Shown here one piece after another: positions 9,575 to 20,900 of a stretch of DNA of 64,000 nucleotides. Each line of letters begins with the position of its first letter. Positions within the stretch are counted from its first letter, which is position 1. The translations under genes were made by a program, and so were the position numbers. The notes under the pieces were generated by a model. It was not told the origin of the DNA, did no database searches, and was given only the letters and a program-made list of their open reading frames with translations. The stretch is from Pseudoduganella lurida (lineage in GTDB: Bacteria > Pseudomonadota > Gammaproteobacteria > Burkholderiales > Burkholderiaceae_D): contig NZ_VLLB01000002.1 of the NCBI RefSeq assembly GCF_007830455.1, positions 372,001-436,000 on the forward strand. Reading direction: 5' to 3'.

Positions 9575-12472
9575 ATGAGACTCGGGGGTTTCCGCTTCGG
9601 GGAGTACCAGGTCGAGGTATCGGGCAACGCGCTGAACCATTTCGGCGCGCGGACGCCGCTCGAACCCCGTGCCATGGATGTGCTCCGCTACCTGTGCCGC
9701 CACCCCGGCGCCGTGATTCCGGCCGAGGAACTGCTGCAGGCTTGCTGGGGAACGGCCGAGCTCGGAGACAACCCCGTGCACAAGGCGATCGCCCAGCTGC
9801 GCCGCGCGCTGGGAGATTCCAGCACCGAGCCACGCTATATAGAAACGGTGCGCAAACGCGGCTACCGTGCCATTGCCGAAGTCGTCGAAGCGCCCGAGCT
9901 GCCCGGCACCTGGACGGGGGGCTCGCCGTTCCGCGGCCTGGAACCGTTCGAGGAAAGCCACGCCACCATCTTCTTCGGGCGCCTCGATGCCACCGCGCGG
10001 CTGCGCGACATCGTGCTGCGGCAGGCTGCCGCCGGCTGCGCCCTGGCCCTGGTGCTGGGCCCTTCCGGTTCCGGCAAGACTTCGCTGGTACGCGCCGGCC
10101 TGCTGCCCCGGCTGGCCCCGGACGAAGAGCGGCCGGACGCCATCGTTGCCGCCGACTGCACCCTGCACATGGATTGTGCCGACCTGGCCGGCGGCAGTCT
10201 GCACGGCGCACTGGCGGCGGTGCTGGTGGATGCGGAACTGGATGGCCGGCTGGTGTTCGACGGCAGCAGCGCGGAGGTGCTGGCCACCCGCTTGCGTGAC
10301 GCGCCCGCCGCCGTGGCGGCGCAGCTGGCTGCCGCCACGGACCGCGTGCGCATCGTGCTGTTCGTGGACCGGCTGGAAGCAGTCTTCCGTGCGCCGGATG
10401 CCAGCGACGCCGACCGCGCCGCCTTCGTGACGCTGCTGGACCGGCTGGCGCGCTGCGGCACGCTGCTGGTGCTGCTGGCCTGCCGCAACGACTTCTATCC
10501 CGAACTGATCGCGCTGCCGGAACTGACCGGCCTGAAGGCGGCCGGCGGGCACTTCGACCTGGCGCCGCCGACCGGTGCCGACATCGCGCAGATGGTGCGC
10601 CAGCCCGCGCAGGCCGCCCAGCTGACGTTCGAGCGCGACGCCACCACCGGCAGCCGGCTCGACGATGTCCTGTGCGACGCAGCGCGCGCCAGCCCGGATG
10701 CGCTGCCGCTGCTGCAGTACTGCCTGAACGAGCTGTATCGGCAACGCGGCGCCGACGGCGCCCTGCGCTTCGACGTGTTCCGCCAGCTGGGCGGCATCGA
10801 GGGCGCGCTGGGCGTGCGCGCGGAGCAGATCGTGGCCGCGCTGCCCGCGGCGCAGCAGGCTGCCCTGCCGCAGGTGCTGTCGCTGCTGGTGGCCGTGAGC
10901 GACGACCAGAACCTGGTCACCGCGCGGCGTCCCGCCTGGGCCGCGCTGGCCACCGAACCGGAACGGGACCTGGTGCGGGCGCTGGTGGAGGCGCGCCTGT
11001 TCGTCAGCGAACTGACGGCCGAGGTGCCCGGGTTCGGCGTGGCGCACGAGGCGCTGCTGCGCCGCTGGCCGCGCGTGGCGGACTGGATCGAGCGGCACCG
11101 CCACGCCCTGCAGGTGCGTACCCGGCTGAACGCCCAGGCCGAGCGCTGGGCCGGTGCCGGCCGGCCGCGCGACCTGCTGCTGCCGGCCGGCAGCCAGGTC
11201 AACGGCGCACGCGCCCTGCTCGCGGTGCGCGAGGTGTCGCTGTCACCGGTGGCACGCGAGTTCGTGCAGCGCTCCGTCAGCCGCATGAAGCTGGGCCAGC
11301 GCATCGTGGCGGGCGTGGTCGGCTCGTTCGTGATGCTGGCGATGCTGACGGGGTTCATGGGCGTGCGGGCACAGACGGCGCGGCACGAAGCCGAGCGGCA
11401 CCGGCTGGAGGCCGAGGGCCTGCTGGGCTTCATGCTGGGCGATTTCGCCGAGAAACTGCGGCCGCTGGGCCGGCTCGACCTGCTCGACAGCGTGAGCGGC
11501 AAGGCGCTGTCGTACCTGGCGACGGCGGGCGAGCGGGATGACCTGACCACGCGCATGCAGCGCGTGGCGACATTGCAGATGATTGCCGAAGTCGGGATGG
11601 CACGTGGCAATCAGGACAAGGCGCTGGAAGCACTGCAGGCGGGACGCGCCATGCTGGCGCCCTACGCGGCGCAGGCCACGAGTGCCGAAGCGCTAGAACG
11701 CCTGGGGGACAACGCGGCCTACCTGGGCCGCTTGTACTTCGATCGCAAGGCATTCGTGCAGGCCGGCCAGCACTTCGAAGAAGCGATCGGTTTCGCCACC
11801 CGCCTGGCCTCGCTCGTCAACGACGCCGATCACTGGAACCAGCTGGCCAGCGCCCACAACAGCCTGGGCGGCGTCGCCAAGGCCAGCGAACAATACGGCA
11901 AGGCAGCACAGCATTTCGAACTGGCGGTGGCGTTGAACCGGCGCGCCGTGGCTGCCAGCCCCGGCAACCGCGATTATCTCGGCGGCCTGGCCAACAGCCT
12001 GTCATGGCTGGGCGACACGATGTCCCTTTCCGGACGGGCGGCCGACGCGGCGCGCTATTTTGCCGAGGAAGGCACGCTCCTCGAAGGGCTCAGGCTGGCC
12101 GCGCCCAACGAGCTGCGCTGGACCAGCCGGCTCGCCTACGCGCTTTGGCATCGGGGCAATGCGCAGCTCGAAAACGGCGAGCGCGCAGCGGCAGCGGATT
12201 CCTATGCCCGCGCCCGCGCGCTGGTCGACGACCTGACCCAGCGCGATCCCAGCAACCAGCGCTGGCAGGTGGACCTGATGCGCCTGAAGCTGCGGGAGAT
12301 CCGCACACAGACGCAGCCCGATGCCGCGGCGACGCTGGCAGAAATCCAGGCGTTATATCGCCAGAGCACGGAGATGAGCAAGGCACAGCCGGACAACCCG
12401 GAACTGCGGCGGCTCGCCAGCCAGATACTGGAACGGGCCGACAGCGCCCGCTCGCAGTTGCAATCCCGATGA
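9575..12472 (+). CDS. Membrane-tethered winged-helix / nSTAND1 ATPase / TPR regulator
   Basis: 965 residues. Residues 1-103 form an OmpR-type winged helix with the usual EPRAMDVLRYL and YIETVRKRGYR ends, as in CadC-like regulators. Residues about 116-135 carry the nSTAND1 entry motif SPFRGLEPFEE...FFGR, Walker A GPSGSGKT is at 162-169, and a Walker B-like IVLFVDRLEAVF is at 260-271. One transmembrane helix lies near 577-598 (VAGVVGSFVMLAMLTGFMG), and the C-terminal 350 residues are alpha-helical TPR-like repeats. Topology inferred: DNA-binding and ATPase parts in the cytoplasm, TPRs outside. STAND proteins are signal-triggered switches. It starts at ATG 9575 with GAGG upstream and is followed after 25 bp by a DP-EP-type gene. 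Confidence 0.88.
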   Translation: MRLGGFRFGEYQVEVSGNALNHFGARTPLEPRAMDVLRYLCRHPGAVIPAEELLQACWGTAELGDNPVHKAIAQLRRALGDSSTEPRYIETVRKRGYRAIAEVVEAPELPGTWTGGSPFRGLEPFEESHATIFFGRLDATARLRDIVLRQAAAGCALALVLGPSGSGKTSLVRAGLLPRLAPDEERPDAIVAADCTLHMDCADLAGGSLHGALAAVLVDAELDGRLVFDGSSAEVLATRLRDAPAAVAAQLAAATDRVRIVLFVDRLEAVFRAPDASDADRAAFVTLLDRLARCGTLLVLLACRNDFYPELIALPELTGLKAAGGHFDLAPPTGADIAQMVRQPAQAAQLTFERDATTGSRLDDVLCDAARASPDALPLLQYCLNELYRQRGADGALRFDVFRQLGGIEGALGVRAEQIVAALPAAQQAALPQVLSLLVAVSDDQNLVTARRPAWAALATEPERDLVRALVEARLFVSELTAEVPGFGVAHEALLRRWPRVADWIERHRHALQVRTRLNAQAERWAGAGRPRDLLLPAGSQVNGARALLAVREVSLSPVAREFVQRSVSRMKLGQRIVAGVVGSFVMLAMLTGFMGVRAQTARHEAERHRLEAEGLLGFMLGDFAEKLRPLGRLDLLDSVSGKALSYLATAGERDDLTTRMQRVATLQMIAEVGMARGNQDKALEALQAGRAMLAPYAAQATSAEALERLGDNAAYLGRLYFDRKAFVQAGQHFEEAIGFATRLASLVNDADHWNQLASAHNSLGGVAKASEQYGKAAQHFELAVALNRRAVAASPGNRDYLGGLANSLSWLGDTMSLSGRAADAARYFAEEGTLLEGLRLAAPNELRWTSRLAYALWHRGNAQLENGERAAAADSYARARALVDDLTQRDPSNQRWQVDLMRLKLREIRTQTQPDAAATLAEIQALYRQSTEMSKAQPDNPELRRLASQILERADSARSQLQSR

Positions 12473-12497
12473 TTTTCCCACCCACGAAAGGTAAAAC

Positions 12498-12863
12498 ATG
12501 ACGATCACGTTCAAGAACATTGAAGTCACGGCAGTACCGGCCATCGATCCGGAGAGCGGCCAGCCTTATGTCGAAGTGACGCTGAATCCGGGCGTGCTGC
12601 AGGTGACCGATCCGGACACGATCGTCAACTATCAGCTGGTCGATCCAACGCCGGCCGACCTGCTGTTCACCGGTCTGGCAATCACGCCGGAAAACAACCA
12701 GCTCAGCGCACCTGCCATCAGCACGGATGGCCGCAACCTGACGATCAACGACATCAACACCTTGCGCGAGGATTTCACGCTTGTCTTCGCGTTCAACGGC
12801 GAGCCGGCCCCGCAACCGTTCCTGCGCCGCATTCCGGACCTGGAAAATCGGCCCGATCTGTGA
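12498..12863 (+). CDS. DP-EP family protein
   Basis: 121 residues, start ATG 12498 with GAAAGG upstream, 25 bp after the nSTAND1 regulator and so probably in its operon. The short all-beta-looking sequence contains AIDPESGQPYVEVTLNPG near the start and FNGEPAPQPFLRRIPD near the end. These DP and EP motifs match my recollection of the DP-EP family, whose function is unknown. No signal peptide is visible. Confidence 0.65.
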   Translation: MTITFKNIEVTAVPAIDPESGQPYVEVTLNPGVLQVTDPDTIVNYQLVDPTPADLLFTGLAITPENNQLSAPAISTDGRNLTINDINTLREDFTLVFAFNGEPAPQPFLRRIPDLENRPDL

Positions 12864-12923
12864 GGAGTGAGGGGCAGCACGCGGCTGCGCTAAGATGATG
12901 GCTCCGCAACCCCAAGGATCTTG

Positions 12924-13247
12924 ATGAAGCCATCCACCCGGGCAGCGCTGGTCTCGGCGCTGCTGTTCCCCGGCCTCGGCCAGCTGACCGTCCTGAAGCG
13001 GCCGAAGCGCGCCTGCCTGTTCCTGATTCCCGCGGCAGGCGCGCTCGTGTTCCTGCTTGGTGCCGCCTTCACGGCCGCCAACGACATCAGCGCCGGCATC
13101 CTGGCCGGCACCATTCCACTCGACCCCGGTGCGATCGCGGCCCGCATCGATGCCACCAACAAAGGCGACACGGGCGAGATCGCCGCCATCGTGCTGCTCG
13201 CTGCGTGGCTCGGCAGCATTGGCGACGCGCTGTGGCATAGACCCTGA
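12924..13247 (+). CDS. Small membrane protein
   Basis: 107 residues from ATG 12924, with AAGGA five bases upstream (a TTG one codon earlier is less likely). Helix one is ALVSALLFPGLGQL, in which FPGLGQ is typical of small TM2-like membrane proteins. Helix two is ACLFLIPAAGALVFLLGAAF, and a third, IAAIVLLAAWLGSIGDAL, is near the end. Function unknown. It ends six bases from the convergent ABC permease-type gene. Confidence 0.7.
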   Translation: MKPSTRAALVSALLFPGLGQLTVLKRPKRACLFLIPAAGALVFLLGAAFTAANDISAGILAGTIPLDPGAIAARIDATNKGDTGEIAAIVLLAAWLGSIGDALWHRP

Positions 13248-13253
13248 AGCGGG

Positions 13254-14645
13254 TCAGGCGGCCAGCCGCCCCGCCGGCCAGCCGACCGGCGCCGCGGACA
13301 TGGACCGCCATTGCCTGCGCAGTCCCGCCAGCGTTACGAACAGGCACGCCAGCACGCCGGCATACACCGGCGCATGCGGCAGTTGCGGCAGGATCCCGGC
13401 CAGCGTCGGCAGTACCACGACTGCTGCGGCAAACACGCGGCTGAACGATGTCCACTCGGGCGTCCTCGCGTAGTCACGCAGCAATCGCGGCGCGCAGCCG
13501 GCCACGATGACGGCGCCGCAGCACCACATCATCCACCGCGCTTCGGGGGCCACCAGGACGGCAGCCAGCACCGCGCTCGCGGCCAGGTAGCCGGCCCAGA
13601 CGACGCCGAAGCGCCGCAGCAATGCCGCGCCGATCTCGCCGTTCAGCACAGCTGGCGCTGGCGCCGCGGGCGTCAACCGCAGCAGTGCCTGTTCCGCGCT
13701 GCTCTCCTTCATCCCCGTGGTCATCGTCTTCACGCAGGTCAGCGCGGGCAGGATCAGCGCAAAGAGCAGGAACGGCCCCAAACCGGCTGCGATGCGTGAG
13801 TAGGTGCCCCACGCCAGCATGATCAACAGTCCCAACGCGATGCGGCCCAGCGGACGGGCCCAGTGCAGGCAAGGCCCCAGTCCGTCCAGCAGCCGGCCCG
13901 CGCGGCCGCGCACCCCGAATCGTCCGTCCAGTGCCGCACCGTAGAGCAGGTCCGCGGGCTGGCGCAGCACGCTGCCGAGTGCATCGCTCCCGTCGGCCGC
14001 ACCAGGACCCTTGCGCATGTTCAGGTCGAGACGTGCCGCGCGGGCACGCCAGGCAAAATGGCGATCGCCGCCGCGCGGGAACAGCAGGAGCAGCGTCACG
14101 CCCGCCAGTGGCAGCCATGCCGCCAGGATGGCCAGCGTGCCGGTCCATTCAGCGGTCCCCGCGAACCAGGCCATCAGGGGAGCGGGATACCAGGCGGCCA
14201 GGAATGACGCCAGTAGCATGGGCATCAGCAGCCATGCGCTTCGCAGCGACGCCGCGATGAGCCACAGCACGGTCACCGTGGTCACGAACGCGAAGCCGCT
14301 CCGGCCGGTCGCGATGCCGAACATGACGGCATTGACGGCGCCGGCAGCCAGGCAAAGTCCCGCTGCCAGGACCAGCAGGCGGCGCCGCAAGCCGGGAACG
14401 AGGACGGCATTGGCGGGCGTGTTCTGCAGGATGGCGCGCGGCAGGAACGTCAGCCACCAGTACACGGTGACGAGCAGGCCCAGTGCGAACGGGAGGAAGC
14501 CCAGCGCACGCATGGCTTCCGGACTGGCGACGAACCAGCCCTCGCCGATCAGTGCGGTGGCCAGCAGCATCAGGGAGACGACGGCATCCCTGCGCAACCG
14601 GCGTTCCAGCGCGGGCTGGACCAGCAGCATGCGCCATGCGTTCAT
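13254..14645 (-). CDS. ABC transporter membrane protein
   Basis: 463 residues with about ten to twelve hydrophobic helices and no soluble domain. Start ATG 14645 overlaps the stop of the ATPase gene by the 4-bp ATGA pattern, so the two are translationally coupled and this is almost surely the permease partner. A soluble loop around residues 225-270 (RGGDRHFAWRARAARLD...) separates the two halves. In YtrA-type operons such permeases serve drug, peptide or cell-envelope-stress export; the substrate here cannot be told. Confidence 0.8.
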   Translation of the reverse strand: MNAWRMLLVQPALERRLRRDAVVSLMLLATALIGEGWFVASPEAMRALGFLPFALGLLVTVYWWLTFLPRAILQNTPANAVLVPGLRRRLLVLAAGLCLAAGAVNAVMFGIATGRSGFAFVTTVTVLWLIAASLRSAWLLMPMLLASFLAAWYPAPLMAWFAGTAEWTGTLAILAAWLPLAGVTLLLLFPRGGDRHFAWRARAARLDLNMRKGPGAADGSDALGSVLRQPADLLYGAALDGRFGVRGRAGRLLDGLGPCLHWARPLGRIALGLLIMLAWGTYSRIAAGLGPFLLFALILPALTCVKTMTTGMKESSAEQALLRLTPAAPAPAVLNGEIGAALLRRFGVVWAGYLAASAVLAAVLVAPEARWMMWCCGAVIVAGCAPRLLRDYARTPEWTSFSRVFAAAVVVLPTLAGILPQLPHAPVYAGVLACLFVTLAGLRRQWRSMSAAPVGWPAGRLAA

Positions 14646-15517
14646 CGCGTCACCTCTTCGAACAGATCCTCCAGCGACACGGCCTCCACGCGCACGCCGG
14701 GCGCGGCCTCGAGCCGCTCGGCGTCGTGCGGCGTGACGCGCGTGACGATGCTGAAGAAGCCGTTGTCGTGCCGCACCTGGCCCAGTGCGCTTTGCAGGCC
14801 CAGCGCTGCCATCGTCGCGGCATTGCCGGTCACGCGCCGCGTGCCTTCCATCAGCTCGTCGAGTGGCGCCTGCAGCGCGATGCGCCCTTCCTTCATGAAG
14901 GCCACGTCGACGGCCACGCGTTCCAGGTCGGACAGGATATGCGTGGAAAACAGCACCGTCGTGCCGCGCCCGATCACGTCGCCCACCAGCTCGCGCAGGA
15001 ATTCGCGGCGGCCCATTGGATCGAGGCTGGCGACCGGTTCGTCGAGCACCAGCAGTTCCGGCTCGTGTGCCAGCGCGCGGATGATCGACAGGCGCTGCTG
15101 CTGGCCGCCGGACAGCGTGGCGATCTTCTGCCGCCGCGCCGCCGCATCGAATCCCCAGCGGGCCAGCAGGCTCGCCACCCTGGCGTCGTTCCAGCGCGGG
15201 TACAGCGTCTTGAAATAAGCGAGCAGCTGGTCCGGCGTCAGCCATTCGAACAGGTCCGATCTCTGCGGCACGTAGCCGATGCGGGCACGCGCCGCTTCGG
15301 ACAGGCGCGCCACGGGTTCGCCGAACAGCGCGACAGTGCCCCGGTCCGTCTCGCGCAGTCCCAGCATGCACTCGATCAGCGTCGATTTACCGGCGCCGTT
15401 GCGGCCCAGCAGGCCGATCACCTGGCCGGGCGCAACCTGCCAGTTCACATTGGCCAGCACCGGCCGGCCGCCAAACGCCTTGTCTACTGCCTTCATCGTC
15501 ACTACGGGTGTGGTCAT
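14642..15517 (-). CDS. ABC transporter ATP-binding protein
   Basis: 291 residues with Walker A GRNGAGKST near 39-47, signature LSGGQQQR near 143, Walker B LLVLDEP and the H-loop STHIL. The C-terminal extension of about 75 residues is of the ABC-2/CcmA-type subfamily. Its start ATG 15517 overlaps the stop of the GntR gene by 4 bp, and its own stop overlaps the permease start by 4 bp. It provides energy for the exporter of this three-gene operon. Confidence 0.93.
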   Translation of the reverse strand: MTTPVVTMKAVDKAFGGRPVLANVNWQVAPGQVIGLLGRNGAGKSTLIECMLGLRETDRGTVALFGEPVARLSEAARARIGYVPQRSDLFEWLTPDQLLAYFKTLYPRWNDARVASLLARWGFDAAARRQKIATLSGGQQQRLSIIRALAHEPELLVLDEPVASLDPMGRREFLRELVGDVIGRGTTVLFSTHILSDLERVAVDVAFMKEGRIALQAPLDELMEGTRRVTGNAATMAALGLQSALGQVRHDNGFFSIVTRVTPHDAERLEAAPGVRVEAVSLEDLFEEVTR

Positions 15518-15906
15518 GTCGTTTCCTTCAGCACCAGTTGAAACAGCTCCAGTATCGTGCGATCGTCCAGTTCCAGTTCGCGGGCCTCGCGCGCCGCCTT
15601 CTCCAGCGCCGGCCGCAGCAGCGCTTCGCGCTCGCCCTTGCCATGGCCGCGCCGCCGCGCCACCTGCATGCCCTGCCCGCGGAGGCGCGTCAGCACGCCG
15701 TCCATCTCCAGCAGGCCGTATGCCTTCGACACCGTCATCGGATTGACGGCCAGTTCCTGCGCCACGTCGCGCACCGACGGCAAGCCGTCGCCCGGTGCCA
15801 GCACGCCCGCCGCGGCAAGCCGCTTCACCTGCTCGACGAGCTGGCGATAGATCGGTGTCGCCGACCCGCCCGAAATGGAAAACAGCTGTGCAGTATGGTC
15901 TGTCAT
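15514..15906 (-). CDS. GntR-family repressor, YtrA subfamily
   Basis: 130 residues. The N-terminal winged helix begins ATPIYRQLVEQVKRL and has the GntR signature SVRDVAQELAVNPMTVSKAY. The short C-terminal helix pair and the lack of an effector domain define the YtrA subfamily, which regulates neighbouring ABC exporters. It is first gene of the operon, and a perfect palindrome lies 11 bp upstream of its start, consistent with autoregulation. Confidence 0.92.
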   Translation of the reverse strand: MTDHTAQLFSISGGSATPIYRQLVEQVKRLAAAGVLAPGDGLPSVRDVAQELAVNPMTVSKAYGLLEMDGVLTRLRGQGMQVARRRGHGKGEREALLRPALEKAAREARELELDDRTILELFQLVLKETT

Positions 15907-15916
15907 GATCGCTTAG

Positions 15917-15936
15917 TGTATTACTTGATTAATACA
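15917..15936 (-). promoter_or_regulatory. Operator palindrome of the YtrA-type repressor
   Basis: TGTATTA, six bases, TAATACA: a perfect 7-bp dyad, immediately upstream of the GntR start codon, followed by GTATACAC. GntR/YtrA operators usually have this kind of short AT-rich dyad. Confidence 0.75.
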
Positions 15937-15964
15937 GTATACACACCGGGCAAGCATGTCAACC

Positions 15965-15999
15965 AAAAAAAACGGGCGGTCCGTTGCCGGAACCGCCCG
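15965..15999 (-). terminator. Intrinsic terminator of prfC
   Basis: On the minus strand GGGCGGT, an 11-base loop, ACCGCCC, a G and then eight T residues, 20 bases after the prfC stop. Confidence 0.85.
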
Positions 16000-16018
16000 C
16001 TTGCCTGCCCGTGATGGC

Positions 16019-17686
<1,668 letters not shown>

Positions 17687-17777
17687 GGTGGCGGCCAACG
17701 GTTCGGCTCGACGGAAAACCGGAGATTTTACCGTTTTTTGCCTCCTCCCGGGCGAATTTCCCGCGCCCCTACTGTTC

Positions 17778-17967
17778 AGCTCGTGTCACCCACTGGGGTC
17801 AGGCGTAGTGACACGCACTCTACCGTAGCCGATTTGAGGCTGCCCCACCATTCGCAGCCGGAGAGCGCTTCACTGCTAGTGATGAGCTCGTGTCACCACG
17901 CCTGACCCCATGGTGTGACACGAGCTCGGCTGTTAAGGGATTTCCGCATGGTGTGACACGAGCTCGG
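17778..17967. repeat. Cluster of GTGTCAC-type palindromic repeats
   Basis: Three versions of one element lie in 190 bp. Copy one (17778-17815) reads AGCTCGTGTCAC...GGGGTCAGGCGTAGTGACACG. Copy two (17884-17927), in the opposite sense, has perfect 12-bp arms GAGCTCGTGTCA and TGACACGAGCTC around CGCCTGACCCC. Copy three (17947-17967) is only a half (CATGGTGTGACACGAGCTC). The 290-bp gap between prfC and pilY1 holds nothing else. They look like a REP-type family of this lineage. Confidence 0.8.
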
Positions 17968-17977
17968 CGGTAGAAGA

Positions 17978-20900
17978 TCAGTCGCCCTTCACGCGGCGCC
18001 AGCCGACGGGGTGCGCGCCTTCGGAGTCGAGTTCCGTGATCGGTCGCGTCAGGGTTTCGCCTTTCGCGGTGGTGGCGATCATCTTCAGCTGGCCGTTCGG
18101 CAGGCGCACGATGATGAAGCCGACGGCGGCCGACGTGTTCGACAGCGTGCCGCCGGCAACCGTGCCAGTGCCGAACGGCGTGACGCCGGTGCCCTTGCAG
18201 ACGTCGAGCGAATAGGCGTTGCTGGTGCCGCCCACCGAGCACGAGGACGACGACGTCGGCAGGTTGGTCACCACGTTGCCGACGCCGCTGACGATCTTCG
18301 GATCGATGTTCATCCGCTCGCCCGCGTTCAGGCGCCAGTCGAAGTACCAGCCGGCTTTTACGCGCAGGTCCGCCGCGGCATCGTTGATGACGTACGTATT
18401 GGTGTTGGTGGAACTGCCGCCGCTGCTGAGCGTCTGCTGCTCCATCGCCGCGCCGCGCACGTTGATGCTGGTGCCGGTGTCCTTCAGCGCGTACAGGCTC
18501 TGCACATCGGTGCTGGTGGTATCGGGCACGTCGAGCAGCCGGCCGGTGCCGAACAGCACCAGGCGCTGCGGCTCCGTCGTGCCCGTGATCGCGCACAGCG
18601 TCACGTCCGGCCGCGTGGTGATCGGCTGCAGCGCGCCGGCGTCGCCCATCTTCAGCACGCCCACCGCGCCGGTGGTCGAGGTCAGGTCGAAGCGCCACAT
18701 CTGGCCCTGGTTGTCGCCGCCGTACACATAGGTCACCAGCGGATCGGTGTTCGGATCGGCCGTGATCGCGGTGATCTTGGCCAGGCCCGACGGCGTCGTC
18801 GTGTCGCCGCTGTTCGTGCTGACGGTCTTGAGCACGGCGCCCGTCGCCACGTCGACGATGAACAGGTAGCCCTTGCCGTCGCCGGCATTCACGCCATCCA
18901 CGTTCGGCACGTTGTTGTAGCCGGAGGTAAGGAACACCACCCAGCGCGTCGTGCCCGAACCGTCCCGCCACGTGCCGAACTGCGGATTGCCGAACGACAG
19001 GCCCATGTTCGGCACGGCATTCGTGCACACGCTGGCATCGGCGCACAGCTCCCACAGGGGACGCGGATTGACAGGATCGGTGATGTCCAGCGCGTAGTAG
19101 CCCCGGCCGCCCGCGTTCAGGCCTGCCACCAGGATCGTGTGCCAGCGGTTGTCGCTCGTGAAGAACACGTCGGCCGTCTCGGGCGAGCCGTCGGTGGTGA
19201 ACTGGTGGTTGGTCGCATACGTGGTGCTGGCCAGCGCATACAGCTTCTTCATCGTGATGCGCGGCACATAGGCCCACAGTTCTTCGCCGTCGCTCGCGCT
19301 GAACGCGTGCAGCATGCCGTCGTTGGCCGCGGTGAACACGGTGGCCGTGGTGCGGCTGGCCGTCTGCGTGTCCTTGAAGGTGGCGTAGTCGTTGCTGGTG
19401 TAGGCCTTGCGCGGGTCGCGCACATAGGCCGGCTTGGACGAAGCGATATCGCCCAGCACGATCGGGATCGAGGGCGACCCGTTGCTCATCGAGTAGGCGC
19501 GGAAGATGCGGTCGTTGGCGTACTGCTGCTGGCCGCGCAGCCAGTTGATCAGGTTGTCCGCACCGTTGACGATGCCGCGGTCGGCGGCCGACAGCAGCGT
19601 GCACTGCGGCAGGTTCGGGCACTGGCCCGTGAACCACGCCAGCGCCTGCGTGTCGCCGGCCATGTTCGCGGCCGTGAACTGCTTGAGCAGGCCGTTGTTG
19701 ACCATGTAGATGCGCCGCGTGTCGCTGCTGGCGGCGACCTTCTCGCCCACCGTGTCCGTGCTGGTCCACACCGTGCTGGTGCTGACCACGCCGGTGGTGG
19801 CGTCGATCTTGCGGTCCGCCAGTTCGCCATACCACTTCACGGTGGTGAACGTGTCCGAGAAGATGTCGTTGTCCTGCAGCGAGATGTTCGGCGTCGACGT
19901 GGCCGCGGCCGAGGCGGCGCCCAAGGTCACCTGCATGTTGGCCAGTGCGGACGACAGGCCGTCCACCACCTCGCCCGGCTCGTTCGCGCTGAAGTACTTG
20001 CCATGGCCGTTGATGGCCGCGTGCCACAGGTCGTCCACGCGCTCCTGCACCGTGTTGCCGGTATTGGTCACGTCCGGATTGGGCCACACGTACGGCCCGC
20101 CATTGTTCCACGGGCAGCCCGTCTGCACGCGCGTGATCAGGTTGTAGAAGTCGCCGCCCGCCTTCGGCGCCGTGTCGTAGTTCGGTTCGTAGGTCATTAC
20201 GCCGTCGACCCCGAGGCCCAGCGTGTAGGTGTTGACGTGCAGGTGGGTATTGTCGCCATCGGCGGCCGGCACCTGGCCCGGCTTCGTCATGTCCGGCTCC
20301 AGGTCCGGGCGCAGCGACACTGTCGACGTCGACGAACCGCCGTTATACCAGTGCAGCGCGACGTCGGAAATCGACGGCTGCGACTGGGCGCGCGGATCGA
20401 CGCAGCCGCGCGCGTAGCTGCAGAAGCGCGCCGGATTCTGCACGTTGTCGTTGTTGGCCACATTGCCGGTCGGGTCGCCGTTCCAGTAGCCGTCCGTCGT
20501 GAGGATCAGGAAGTTCGGCTGGCAGGCGAACTGCACCACCTTCTCGCCCTCCGGGTAGTCGTAGGGCGTCAGGTTGGCGAACATGCGCCCCACGTTGTCC
20601 ATCGCCGTGCGGATCGGCGTCGAGCCGCTGCTGGTGGCGTTGTACAGCGTCGAATAGAAGGTGCTGCGCGCCGTGCCGGCGAATTCGGCCGGCTTCATGT
20701 CGATCGCGCGGCCGCTGACGGCGGCCTGCGACAGCCGTACGAAGCCGACCCGGTAGTTGGCGTTGATGGCGGAAAAAGCGATGCCGACCGAGGTCTTCAT
20801 CATCTGCATGCGCGTCTTGTAGTACGCATACCAGTTGGCGAAGTTGGTCATCTCCTCTTCATACGTGCAGGCGTTGGCGCGGGCCACGCAGTCGGTGCGC

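Noticed and set aside
17887-17967. Possible CRISPR-like repeats between prfC and pilY1
   Set aside because: The copies are in both orientations, of unequal length and without equal spacers.
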